Under the pieces are notes generated by a model that was not told where the DNA came from, ran no database searches, and worked only from the letters and a program-made list of their open reading frames with translations. Below, piece after piece: positions 43,803-52,923 of a stretch of DNA of 64,000 nt. This DNA comes from JANSWY01 sp965243755 (GTDB lineage Bacteria > Bacteroidota > Bacteroidia > Cytophagales > Cyclobacteriaceae), in the NCBI GenBank assembly GCA_965243755.1, contig CBDEVW010000003.1:372001-436000 (forward strand), written 5' to 3'. Within the stretch, counting starts at the first letter, position 1. Each line of letters begins with the position of its first letter. The translations under genes were made by a program, and so were the position numbers.

Positions 43803-44264
43803 ATGTTCGAAGATGACGATGATTTAAGCAGTTCACAAGACTCTCCTATTTTTAAAAAGGGATTGGAGATCTATGAGATCGCACGAACCATTGTCGATCT
43901 CATTCCTGATGACAATTCACAACTACAGATCACCAGGCAGTTTATTTTAGAGGATGCCCTTAATCTTTCTGTAAAAGTTGCAGGTGCAGAGGGATCTGAG
44001 TTATTTGACCTGAAAATGGAGTCTGCTACCATTATCAGAAAGTCTGCCCGAGATCTCGTAGTACACCTGAGAGGCCTGGAGATGTTCGGGTTTAAAGAAG
44101 CACATTACCTTGACCTAATTCGTCAGGAAGTAGAAGAATACCGCCTGCTGTTCATCGACTGGATCAAGTCATTCGATCAATGGAACTATGTTGTAGATCG
44201 CTGGGGACTATTCAACCCTCCGGGAGTCAGCCCTTTCGATGAAGATCAGGATGATCATTTATAA
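43803..44264 (+). CDS. Small helical protein, possible diverged four-helix-bundle relative
   Basis: 153 aa from ATG 43803. After an acidic N-terminus (FEDDDDLSSSQDS) it is almost all helix: KKGLEIYEIARTIVDLIP, LQITRQFILEDALNLSVKV, ELFDLKMESATIIRKSARDL, LEMFGFKEAHYLDLIRQEVE. The pattern of helices, the GAEGSE turn and the LEMFGF...LIRQEVEEY ending line up loosely with the S23-type protein at 1108-1464, but this is by eye. Its stop is 2 bases before the next gene, so the two are co-expressed. Function unknown. Confidence 0.65.
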   Translation: MFEDDDDLSSSQDSPIFKKGLEIYEIARTIVDLIPDDNSQLQITRQFILEDALNLSVKVAGAEGSELFDLKMESATIIRKSARDLVVHLRGLEMFGFKEAHYLDLIRQEVEEYRLLFIDWIKSFDQWNYVVDRWGLFNPPGVSPFDEDQDDHL

Positions 44265-44266
44265 TT

Positions 44267-44791
44267 ATGTCTGCTGCTACATTTACTGCGCCCATTCTCA
44301 ATTTTAACAGCAAACTATGGGGATATCATTTCCCGGTACCTGAGGACATTGCCAGACGTTATACCGATGGCAATAATCGTAGAGTTAAATGCACTATAAA
44401 CGGCCAAATAAAGATCCAAAGTGCATTGATGGGCTCGAAATCAGGCTGGTTCATCTTACTCAACAAAGAACTGGTAACAAAACTCAATCATCCTGAAGAA
44501 ATCACTGTAACAATGGAAAAAGACACCAGTGAGTACGGAATGGAAATGCCAGAGGAACTAGCAGTGTTACTGGATCAGGATGAAGAAGGAAGGAAGCATT
44601 TTGACGCACTTACTCCAGGCAAACAACGTAATCTGATTTACATTGTCAATAAGGTCAAAAACACTGACAGCAGGCTAAACAAAGCATTGGCAATAGTACA
44701 TCACCTAAAGGAGGTGAATGGTCAGTTAGATTTCAAAATGTTGAATGAGACCATCAAACATTATAATAACAGGCATAAACCGTTAGGCTAA
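44267..44791 (+). CDS. YdeI/OmpD-associated family protein (DUF1905 plus OmdA-like)
   Basis: 174 aa. The N-terminal half is a DUF1905-type beta-barrel (WGYHFPVPEDIARRYT, KCTINGQIKIQSALM, SGWFILLNKEL) and the C-terminal half the OmdA/bacteriocin-protection helical region (MPEELAVLLDQDEEGRKHFD, LTPGKQRNLIYIVNKVKN). Functions in the family are poorly defined. It is 2 bases downstream of the small helical gene. Confidence 0.82.
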   Translation: MSAATFTAPILNFNSKLWGYHFPVPEDIARRYTDGNNRRVKCTINGQIKIQSALMGSKSGWFILLNKELVTKLNHPEEITVTMEKDTSEYGMEMPEELAVLLDQDEEGRKHFDALTPGKQRNLIYIVNKVKNTDSRLNKALAIVHHLKEVNGQLDFKMLNETIKHYNNRHKPLG

Positions 44792-44823
44792 GCTTGTTTA
44801 AATAATTATTGCCTCTACAATTA

Positions 44824-45249
44824 CTAATTTGACACGATCTTACAATTTCCACCGACCGATCCCCGTGCAGATTTCGGTACAATGCCAATGGCTCCCTTAG
44901 TCTTGGAAACATAATCAATCACCATATTGCTGTCTCCAAATTCCTCAGGAGCTACACCATTTCCGGAAAACACCCTTTTGGTCCAGAAGCTTTTAAACTT
45001 AGTTTTACTGGTAGAGATATAATTCCAGAAATCATCATTATCCACATAAGCAGGTTTGATCTTCTCAAAATCTTTCCATTGTGTGGTAAACCCGAAATAA
45101 ATTCGTCTCAATGCACTTTGATTCAGGTTATCTTCCTGAACCCCACTATTTACAATGACTAAAAAGTCATTTTGTGCCAGACTTTCGCTAAAAGTAAGAC
45201 TAAATAGTAAAACAAGAATTGCATAAATATATGTCTGTATCCTTTTCAT
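44824..45249 (-). CDS. Small PstS-like periplasmic binding protein
   Basis: 141 aa with a signal peptide (ILVLLFSLTFSESLAQND). It is half the size of PstS and keeps short motifs of phosphate-type binding proteins (LNQSALRRIYFGFTTQW, NDDFWNYIS, SKTKGAIGIVPKS). No pst transporter genes are near; instead it is the last gene of an operon with a porin (17 bases upstream) and a chemoreceptor. It may present a ligand to the receptor rather than to a transporter. Ligand unknown. Confidence 0.78.
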   Translation of the reverse strand: MKRIQTYIYAILVLLFSLTFSESLAQNDFLVIVNSGVQEDNLNQSALRRIYFGFTTQWKDFEKIKPAYVDNDDFWNYISTSKTKFKSFWTKRVFSGNGVAPEEFGDSNMVIDYVSKTKGAIGIVPKSARGSVGGNCKIVSN

Positions 45250-45266
45250 TTTTCTTCCATTTTAGC

Positions 45267-46418
45267 TTAAAATCCAAGGACAATTGCGGCCTGAAACTCT
45301 GAAAAATTCACTCCAGTGAACCTGGAATTGTTGTCACCGGAGGTGATGTTATTGTACTGAAGTTTTAGAAAGTAATTTTCGTCCACTCTCGTATTTAACC
45401 CAAAACTGAGCATACTCGCATTATCATCATCAATATCTTTGTTGGGCTCCAGAAACTCATAGCGTATGTATGGTGTAAAGCGATCGGCTATTTCATAGTA
45501 TACCATGCCTTCCAAACCACTTTTCTTTAAATCACCACCTGCCGAAGGAGATGTATTACCAATGATGTACTCAAATTCAAGACCAAAGTCCGAAATACTG
45601 TATTCGATATGGGTACTCATACTTGATACTTTGGTACGTTCCCCAGTATCTTCCCCTAAGGTATCTAATTCCGTCAATTTATCTCCATAGGTGGAAAGGC
45701 CTATTTTCATCCCCGTGGTTGGCTGTATCAGCAACCTGGTAGCAAGCGCTTTCTGTTTGTTGTCATCCTCTTCAAAAGGGTTGGTATTTTCCTGAGAACC
45801 ATTACTCACCTGCACGATGTATTCAAACTGAATATTGTTGACAGAAAAATTACCTAAAGCCGACATCCCGGTTGCCCATCGGGGATAAAACCTGTCATCA
45901 GCACCAAACTTGTCAGGTTTATTGGTACTGAGTGGTTCTTTTACTGCAAGAAATGCTGGTTTGGCAGTGTGTATTTCGTTATAAATCCCAAATGGAACAA
46001 ACATTTTACCGGCTCTTATTTTAAGCCAATTCCTAACAGTGTACTCAGGGAAAGCGTATTCAACAGCTGCATTTCCTCTACCATCCTCGGTGGCCGTTCC
46101 ATGTTCCCAGGTGATGTCAGTAGCAAATCGTAATCTTTTACTGATATCCACATTCACAACCAGGTCAATCAGATCTGCATCAAAAGAGCCATTTTTATCA
46201 CTATTGCCTTCATCTGACAGTAATAGTTCATACTCAAAACTTGAGTAACCATTTAGCTTAAACCTTTCACTAAATTGCGCATCGCTGACTGTTGGCAACA
46301 TCAAAATAATACCAAATAATAGTGTCATTACTGGTCCGCCTGTCAGTCTCCATTGAAATCCCGAATTCCATTTCCGCTTGGAACGAAACCCTCTTTTGTA
46401 GTGATGTGTGTATTTCAT
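45267..46418 (-). CDS. Outer-membrane porin (phosphate-selective/DcaP-like)
   Basis: 383 aa. A signal peptide (about residues 28-48, VMTLLFGIILMLPTVSDAQF; the leading basic part is unusually long, so Met31 may be the start) precedes a beta-barrel with repeated amphipathic strands (LRFATDITWEHGTATEDGRG, LKIRAGKMFVPFGIYNEI, PYIRYEFLEPNKD) and a C-terminal strand ending VLGF. It looks like the OprO/DcaP porin group. It is between the chemoreceptor and PstS-like genes in one operon. Confidence 0.8.
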   Translation of the reverse strand: MKYTHHYKRGFRSKRKWNSGFQWRLTGGPVMTLLFGIILMLPTVSDAQFSERFKLNGYSSFEYELLLSDEGNSDKNGSFDADLIDLVVNVDISKRLRFATDITWEHGTATEDGRGNAAVEYAFPEYTVRNWLKIRAGKMFVPFGIYNEIHTAKPAFLAVKEPLSTNKPDKFGADDRFYPRWATGMSALGNFSVNNIQFEYIVQVSNGSQENTNPFEEDDNKQKALATRLLIQPTTGMKIGLSTYGDKLTELDTLGEDTGERTKVSSMSTHIEYSISDFGLEFEYIIGNTSPSAGGDLKKSGLEGMVYYEIADRFTPYIRYEFLEPNKDIDDDNASMLSFGLNTRVDENYFLKLQYNNITSGDNNSRFTGVNFSEFQAAIVLGF

Positions 46419-46447
46419 AGGAATGATTTATTAATTCATTGTCTCTA

Positions 46448-48049
46448 CTATTCATCCATTACTTGCTCGGGTTCAATGTGATTTCCCTGCTGATTTGACC
46501 CGAGATCAAAAAAGGAAACAACTTCCCTTAAATGATCTGCCTGAGCTGATAACTCTTCAGAACTGGCAGACATTTGTTCTGAGCTTGCTGCATTTTGTTG
46601 TGTGATTTGATTGAGTTGTTGCAAAGCATTATTGATCTGCTCAGCACCCGCGTCCTGCTCTTCACTGGCCCGGTTGATGTCTTGTACCAGGTCGGCAGTT
46701 TGTTTTATGGTCGGGACCAGGTTCTTAAGCAATTCTCCGGCATTATCGGCTACTTTTACACTGGATTGGCATAAAGCATCGATTTCATCGGCCGATTGCT
46801 GACTATTTTCAGCCAGTTTTCTTACTTCTGAGGCAACTACCGCAAATCCCTTTCCTGCATCACCAGCCCTGGCTGCCTCCACTGCGGCATTCAGAGCCAA
46901 AATATTTGTTTGCCTCGCAATCTGTTTGATGATCAATACTTTATTGGCGATTTCCTTCATGGAAGAAACTGTATTTACGACTGCTTTTTTACTGTGATTA
47001 ACATCTTCAACGGCCGTCAATGCAATCTTCTCAGCCTCCTTTGAGTTATGGGAGTTTTGTTTAATATTAGCTGCCATCTCCTCCATTGAAGCTGAGACTT
47101 CCTCGGAAGAGGCTGCCTGTTCGGTCGCTCCGGTTGACATAATTTGCGAAACATTTGACATTTGCCCGCTGGCCATGGTAATTTCATTGGCTTTCTGGCT
47201 TACCTGTGACACGATATCCCGAAGCTTAAACACCATCGTTTTCATACTTCCATACAATCCGATAAACCTCTTTTTATGGAATGATATATCTAGTTTTCCT
47301 GCAGCTATTTGCCCTGCAATATCAGCAACCTCCCTCGGTTCTCCTCCAAGGTTTTTCATGACGCTTCTGGTGATCATAAGCCCCATTACCACCCCTAATA
47401 CTGTTGCCAGAATTATTAACAGCAACATGACTTGTTCTGCCTGACCGAAGTACTCATTTCTTGAGGCGATATGGTCTTCAGATTCCGTTTTCAATAAAGC
47501 GATAAACCCATCAAGTGTGGCCAGGTTCTCATCGATTTGAGGAAGCACTTCTTCATCATAAATTGCCACCGCATCAAACAGCTTGATGTCGTCCATGTAG
47601 TCTCCTTCCTGAGAAAGGCTATTCATTATTTTCCTCTCTGAACTCATTATCAAGTCGATTCCCTCTAATGTGAGTTCTAGAAAATCAGCATTCTCATCAC
47701 CCATCCATGTGGCATAGAGGGTCTTTATCTCGTCGATAATTGCCGGATAGGTTTCATCATGAATGTTTAAAAGCCTTTTTTTATCATTATCATTGGGTAG
47801 GTAGATCCAGTTGTTGGTAAGACTGACAGAATTCGCCACCATTGAACTCAGCTGATCCATTTTATTTAGAAGAGGAAGGTATTGTTGCGTGATTTTGGTG
47901 CTGTATTGCAGGCTTGCTCTCAGTACAAGTATACCATACAGGCTACTGCAAAATGCAAGAATAATAACAATAGTAAATCCAATGCCTATTTTCTTGCCAA
48001 TCCCTACACTTCTGAAATAGTTTAAGATCATGTTTCCGCCATTTTGCAT
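46448..48049 (-). CDS. Methyl-accepting chemotaxis protein
   Basis: 533 aa; start may be Met7 (48031). Two transmembrane helices (about 20-42 and 210-235) bracket a periplasmic four-helix-bundle sensor domain (about 45-205); a HAMP domain follows (VMKNLGGEPREVADIAGQIA), then a signalling domain whose hairpin tip is ARQTNILALNAAVEAARAGD. It ends without a CheR-binding pentapeptide (VMDE). No che or flagellar genes are in the window; it probably feeds a pathway elsewhere, perhaps gliding. It heads the porin/PstS-like operon. Confidence 0.92.
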   Translation of the reverse strand: MQNGGNMILNYFRSVGIGKKIGIGFTIVIILAFCSSLYGILVLRASLQYSTKITQQYLPLLNKMDQLSSMVANSVSLTNNWIYLPNDNDKKRLLNIHDETYPAIIDEIKTLYATWMGDENADFLELTLEGIDLIMSSERKIMNSLSQEGDYMDDIKLFDAVAIYDEEVLPQIDENLATLDGFIALLKTESEDHIASRNEYFGQAEQVMLLLIILATVLGVVMGLMITRSVMKNLGGEPREVADIAGQIAAGKLDISFHKKRFIGLYGSMKTMVFKLRDIVSQVSQKANEITMASGQMSNVSQIMSTGATEQAASSEEVSASMEEMAANIKQNSHNSKEAEKIALTAVEDVNHSKKAVVNTVSSMKEIANKVLIIKQIARQTNILALNAAVEAARAGDAGKGFAVVASEVRKLAENSQQSADEIDALCQSSVKVADNAGELLKNLVPTIKQTADLVQDINRASEEQDAGAEQINNALQQLNQITQQNAASSEQMSASSEELSAQADHLREVVSFFDLGSNQQGNHIEPEQVMDE

Positions 48050-48258
48050 TGCACAAAATCCAATTATACCAGCTTAGTAAGAATGTGATTTGGAGAAAAT
48101 AAATCAGAGTTCGCTGGTGCCAGGGTTTTTAAAGGTCAGTTGAGTTTAGACCAAATTGGAAGTTCAAAAGCCTGGTACTTCTTAAGTTAAGGATAAAATG
48201 TATTATAAGCAACTGAGCAATTACTTAATAAGTTACGGTAATGTGGAAGGGATTTCTT

Positions 48259-50472
48259 TTAGGAAACTGCCAACTCTGCGGCAAAAGGAAACTTAATTCT
48301 GAACTCAACACCTCCATCAACATTATGGGCAGTAATATTGCCTTTATGCTCCTGAACCAGTGAATAAGTGATAGAAAGGCCTAGTCCTGTACCTGTTCCC
48401 GGGGGTTTGGTGGTATAAAACGGATCAAATATTTGCTTAAGTTTTTCTTCCGGGATATGTCCTCCGGAGTTAAAAATACTCACCTGTGCAAACTCCTCCT
48501 CCCCTTCTTTAATCAGGTCTGTCCGGATGATCACATCATGATTTTCCTGATCTTCTTTGGCAGCTTCGAACACGGCATTGTCCAGTATGTTCAAAAAGAT
48601 TTGATGGACCTTCTCTTCAAATACAGGAATAGGTATATCAAGCTTATATTGTTTCTGAACCTTTACATTGTTGCCGGTTTTGGCCTTGAGGAAGAGCAAA
48701 GAATTGTCAAGTATTTTGTTGAGATCAGTCTCCTGAAGGACTGAAGTCCCACTAAAGGAGAATGTCATTAATGCTTTCACAATATTGGATACCCTCGCCA
48801 TTCCGTCGGAGATCATCTCATGAGCGGTTTCCAGGTCTTCATACTCTTCTGTGCCTTTGTGCTGCTCAAAGTCATTGAGTGAGTGCCCCAATATATTTTG
48901 TCCTCCGGCAATAAAATTCAACGGGTTATTAATCTCATGTGCAATTCCTGCAACAAAAGTACCAATGGACGCTAGTTTTTCTGATTGGATCAATCGGTCC
49001 TGAGCATCATTGAATTTCTTCAGCATGGTCTCCAGCTCCTTATTGGCTTTGACCAGTTCTTCATTGGTGTTTTGGAGATCAATGGTTCGCTCACGGATCA
49101 ATTTCTTCAGGTGCAGCCTGTGTTCATCCAGCTCAGATTGAACCTCTTTCAATTCTTTAATATCTGTTCCCAGTCCGAAGAAGTATTGTTTACCATCTCT
49201 CTTGAAAGTTTGCCCATTGACATAATAAGGAACTTTCTCTCCACATTTCTTTCTTAATATGGTTTCTAATTCCACATACCCCACATCAAGCATCTTATTG
49301 ATGGCATTGGCAACTTTTGATTTTTCATCCTCATCAACGATGAACAATGGCCCCTGGTGCTTGATCTCATCGTCGGTATAACCCAGTTCTCTGACCTTAT
49401 TGTAATTCCATTGAATCAACCTTGGTCCGGACTCATGCATTTCGTAGAGGTAGAATATTCCCGGAAGGTTATTGATAATAGATTCTGTAAACCTCTTTTC
49501 TTTTTCTTTTGCTTCTTCGGCCTCTTTTTCGGAAGTCACATCCAGCAAAACTCCATTGTAAACCAACTCATCACCTATTTCCGCAACAGTTGATACGCCT
49601 TTAAACCACTTCACTTTTCTTGCATCTGAGAAGATCCTTCCCTCAAAGGACCAGTCAGATTTTTTCTCAATGGCATCCTGAATTGATCTAACCAATGCAT
49701 CCCTGTCTTCTGGGTGAATTTGTTTAAATCTTGGCCATTGACTCTTTTCCTCTTCGTTGATACCAAAAATCTGACTTGCTTTGGAACTTACATAGCTGAA
49801 GTAATATGGTCTTCCCTGAGGTGCTCTCAACTGAAATACAACCCCCGGAACGGAGTTGGCAATACTGGCGATTTGCAAATCCTGCTCCACCTGCCTTTTC
49901 ACCGCCTTATTCTGAGTCTCGACTGTCGTGGTATAAATATAGATCAGCAAGACCATGATGGTAACATAAGTAAACAACATGGCCATCCACTTACCAGGGG
50001 TATCAATGTATTCCTGAACATCAAATTCATAGACGGAATATCCACCCAGGTACATTACAGCAGTCAGTGTCAGGATTGCGCCACAAAATACGATGGAATA
50101 GTAAGCATATTTTTTATTGAGAAAAAGCGCAGTAAATAGTGGTACAATGATCAGAAACGCTTTGGATTCACCAAAGTAACCAAAAGTCATCAGTCCTGAA
50201 ATGGTAGTAGCTAACAGGAGTGATAAGAAAATAAGTGTCTTTAATTGAACTGATAATCTGTGCCTAAAGAAATAGGTTCCGATCAGGGTCAGCTCCAGTA
50301 GTACCTGGATGACATAAAGAAACTTGAAACCTGTGAGGGTATACCGATTGATAGAAACCACCAGCGCCGGAAGGATAATTATCATGCTGATCAACAAAAT
50401 GCGGTTGATGATTTTGTCTTTCACCTGATTGAGTACCTGACTTATTTCCTTATTTCCAAAATTTGTTTTCAC
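48259..50472 (-). CDS. Membrane PAS sensor histidine kinase
   Basis: 737 aa. Six or so N-terminal membrane helices (IISTRILLI to about 190), two PAS domains (about 200-330 SVPGVVFQLRAPQGRPYYFS; about 330-455 LPGIFYLYEMHESG), a coiled coil, HisKA with His512 (GIAHEINNPLNF) and HATPase (FLNILDNAVFEAAKEDQEN, GTGLGLSITYS). It lacks a receiver domain. It is on the same strand as, and 209 bases upstream of, the MCP operon; a functional link is possible but not shown. Confidence 0.9.
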   Translation of the reverse strand: MKTNFGNKEISQVLNQVKDKIINRILLISMIIILPALVVSINRYTLTGFKFLYVIQVLLELTLIGTYFFRHRLSVQLKTLIFLSLLLATTISGLMTFGYFGESKAFLIIVPLFTALFLNKKYAYYSIVFCGAILTLTAVMYLGGYSVYEFDVQEYIDTPGKWMAMLFTYVTIMVLLIYIYTTTVETQNKAVKRQVEQDLQIASIANSVPGVVFQLRAPQGRPYYFSYVSSKASQIFGINEEEKSQWPRFKQIHPEDRDALVRSIQDAIEKKSDWSFEGRIFSDARKVKWFKGVSTVAEIGDELVYNGVLLDVTSEKEAEEAKEKEKRFTESIINNLPGIFYLYEMHESGPRLIQWNYNKVRELGYTDDEIKHQGPLFIVDEDEKSKVANAINKMLDVGYVELETILRKKCGEKVPYYVNGQTFKRDGKQYFFGLGTDIKELKEVQSELDEHRLHLKKLIRERTIDLQNTNEELVKANKELETMLKKFNDAQDRLIQSEKLASIGTFVAGIAHEINNPLNFIAGGQNILGHSLNDFEQHKGTEEYEDLETAHEMISDGMARVSNIVKALMTFSFSGTSVLQETDLNKILDNSLLFLKAKTGNNVKVQKQYKLDIPIPVFEEKVHQIFLNILDNAVFEAAKEDQENHDVIIRTDLIKEGEEEFAQVSIFNSGGHIPEEKLKQIFDPFYTTKPPGTGTGLGLSITYSLVQEHKGNITAHNVDGGVEFRIKFPFAAELAVS

Positions 50473-50631
50473 TTCCCAGATTCAATTAAAAAATTGTACA
50501 TGTGATATGCCGGTGGAAGAAGGACACTAACTATCCTGCAATAAATTTAGCAAATTGTACAATTTATCAAGACTTTTTAGGCTGAATAGGTAAAATGTTG
50601 CTGTAAATGAGTAAATCACAACTTACTATTT

Positions 50632-52044
50632 CTATTCTATTAGTAATATTTCATAATTATTACATGGATTATAGAGCCTGATGATATCAAATCCCTGAAT
50701 GGTCAGGTAAAAGGCATATAAATCCCCACCTTCAAATATTTCATCAGTAATTTCCATTAAATATTGTTCATCTTCCGGCCCAGGGGTCTCAGAAAATATG
50801 TAGTTATCAGTAAGTTGGATGTGAACCATGTTTCCTACCGTTGTAGTAGGTTCAAATTCTCTCAAATAAGTCTTTTGGGACCCATCTTCATTCTCTAAAA
50901 CAAACCCAAGAGAATAAGGCGTATAAGTCTCCGAACTATAACCATAACTCCATACAAATGCAGTGGCATTAGGAAACTTCTCACCAATACTTCCTTCTTC
51001 CAGTAAGGAATTCACTTCTCCATCAAAAATAAACAGCACATTAATGGAATAAGGGATTGTGGTTCGTGGCTGAAATCGTTCGCCTTCACTTGTATACAAA
51101 CTCTTTAACAATTGCACAGGCCCCTTACCAGGAACAGAACCAGTATATACAGCAGTATTCACCGGATTCAGGTCACAGAAAACATTCCCGGTGAGCGACA
51201 GGTCTTGTAACTGAATCTGGGTAATGGAAAACTGCTCCGAACCAACAGTAAACTCAATTGGTTGTTGCAGAATCATCGCCCCGTCAAGGTATCCAAATCC
51301 GGTTTTTGTTCCAATGTAAACTTTCGAATCATTGGATTCTATCTCCTCAATGCTGGCTCCCACTCCAGCCACATCTATTTCTAAAAATCGTTTATTGATG
51401 TCAATTGCCCAGAATAATGAAACATTGCTGTTTTCAAAATACAGTTGCTGTCTTATTTTGGGGGATCCCGTGCCGAAATTAATGATTGGATTGGTTCCCA
51501 GATAGGCTTCCATATTGGTGGCTATATCCCGGGAAAAAGGATCTGATGAAGGTTGCTGATTAGGAACAAGCGTTATGACAGAAGGAGTACCTATGTCTGA
51601 TTTACTTTCAAAGTTTAGGTTATCCCCGTCCTTTCCTTTATACAGGAACTCAAATTCTGCACCAAATGAAGCCTGGTCCTGTTCGAATAAATAATGAAAT
51701 GCCCCATAAGTTTCAAAGATCAATTCAAGGTGAAGTGCATAATCAATTCGATAGGCAATGGTATGATCGTAGTATGCACCACTATCTCCCGGAACATCAG
51801 ATTGTATCCGTACCGTACCATTTTCATCAAAATCAAGCAGCATATAGAAGATACCTGACTCATCGGTAGGGCTATATTGCAGAACCCATCCATTTATGGG
51901 GTCGGTAAGTTCATCCCTTAGCTCATCAATTGCAGACGCTACTCTTTCATCCACCGGGGGCAGATTGCTGCTGTCATCATTCCCACAGCTAACAAGTGCC
52001 ATAGACAAACCTATAATCAATACAATATGTAGTAATGTCTTCAT
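50632..52044 (-). CDS. DUF4302 lipoprotein
   Basis: 470 aa with a lipoprotein signal (IGLSMALVSC, Cys20). Sequence matches the DUF4302 pattern (RVASAIDELRDELTDPINGW, FYMLLDFDENGTVRI, LHLELIFETYGAFHYL). These proteins commonly follow SusC/SusD and a zinc-binding metallopeptidase; their role is not known but a surface binding protein is plausible. It is the last gene of the SusCD operon, 3 bases after the metallopeptidase. Confidence 0.85.
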   Translation of the reverse strand: MKTLLHIVLIIGLSMALVSCGNDDSSNLPPVDERVASAIDELRDELTDPINGWVLQYSPTDESGIFYMLLDFDENGTVRIQSDVPGDSGAYYDHTIAYRIDYALHLELIFETYGAFHYLFEQDQASFGAEFEFLYKGKDGDNLNFESKSDIGTPSVITLVPNQQPSSDPFSRDIATNMEAYLGTNPIINFGTGSPKIRQQLYFENSNVSLFWAIDINKRFLEIDVAGVGASIEEIESNDSKVYIGTKTGFGYLDGAMILQQPIEFTVGSEQFSITQIQLQDLSLTGNVFCDLNPVNTAVYTGSVPGKGPVQLLKSLYTSEGERFQPRTTIPYSINVLFIFDGEVNSLLEEGSIGEKFPNATAFVWSYGYSSETYTPYSLGFVLENEDGSQKTYLREFEPTTTVGNMVHIQLTDNYIFSETPGPEDEQYLMEITDEIFEGGDLYAFYLTIQGFDIIRLYNPCNNYEILLIE

Positions 52045-52047
52045 GAC

Positions 52048-52920
52048 TTATAATCTAGCTTGAATAGCAGCACGAATACTTTCCAGATCCATACCAGTGG
52101 CCCGTTTATAATGCTCAACAATTGCCGCCAGCTTTTCATTGATCATTATCTTCCCGTTATTGCTTTCCTGACACTCAGCGGTATCACAATTGTTGTCAAG
52201 AATGATAAAATTCTCATCGAAATCAGGATCAAATAAGTAAAAGGCCACCGTCTCAGCAAAATCTTCATTTGGAGAACTTGTGGCATAAGGTGATACGAAT
52301 CCTCTTCCCAGGGCCTCCTCATCGGTCAACACAAACCAACTTCCCCCACTGGTATATCCCGTGGCACTGATCGTCTCAAATGCGGCTGGCAATTTGTACT
52401 TTTGGTGAACGATATGTGCAAATTCATGATAAACTGTCTGAAGTTGTAAATCCCTCCAATCAAGGTTTTCAGGATCAATTGCGTTGACATTGGTGAAGGT
52501 GATTTGCGCCCCGGCATCTGCTGTTCCCAAGGTGACTGTTCCGTCATTGTTAAAAATAAAACCTCCTAAAAACACAATCTCAGCTGGCACATGACGTTTA
52601 AAGAAATCCTCTCCGTTTTCAACTTCAAGATATGGATCAATCCAAAATTCCTGAATAAAATCGAGCATTGGTCGAACGACTTCAACTTTGGGGGGTGCCA
52701 CTCTTTGTGTTGGTGCCACATAATTGTCTACATACCGGTACCTGATAGCCATCCCATACTTATCCGTAAAGTTTTCCTGAATGTACTGATCAAGTGCTGT
52801 ATTGGGTAATTCAGGTCCTTCATTAACAGGCACATTAAGTGTTTCCTCCTCATAACATCCCACGAGAAAGATTACCAAACCAGCGATTATAAATTTTAAA
52901 TGTGAATTCTTCATACCCAT
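52048..52920 (-). CDS. Putative zinc-binding metallopeptidase lipoprotein
   Basis: 290 aa. The lipobox is LVGC with Cys22. A gluzincin-type HEXXH is present as His165-Glu166 in VYHEFAHIVHQKYK, with a further acidic segment (NEDFAETVAFYL, about 235) that could hold the third ligand. It matches the Bacteroidota family of putative zinc-binding metallopeptidases found beside SusC/SusD and DUF4302. It is probably displayed on the cell surface to process a peptide or protein taken up by the adjacent SusCD pair. Confidence 0.88.
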   Translation of the reverse strand: MGMKNSHLKFIIAGLVIFLVGCYEEETLNVPVNEGPELPNTALDQYIQENFTDKYGMAIRYRYVDNYVAPTQRVAPPKVEVVRPMLDFIQEFWIDPYLEVENGEDFFKRHVPAEIVFLGGFIFNNDGTVTLGTADAGAQITFTNVNAIDPENLDWRDLQLQTVYHEFAHIVHQKYKLPAAFETISATGYTSGGSWFVLTDEEALGRGFVSPYATSSPNEDFAETVAFYLFDPDFDENFIILDNNCDTAECQESNNGKIMINEKLAAIVEHYKRATGMDLESIRAAIQARL

Positions 52921-52923
52921 GAC

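Noticed and set aside
46448..48049. MCP as evidence of flagellar chemotaxis
   Set aside because: No che or flagellar gene is in the window and the lineage is usually non-flagellated; the receptor may serve another pathway.
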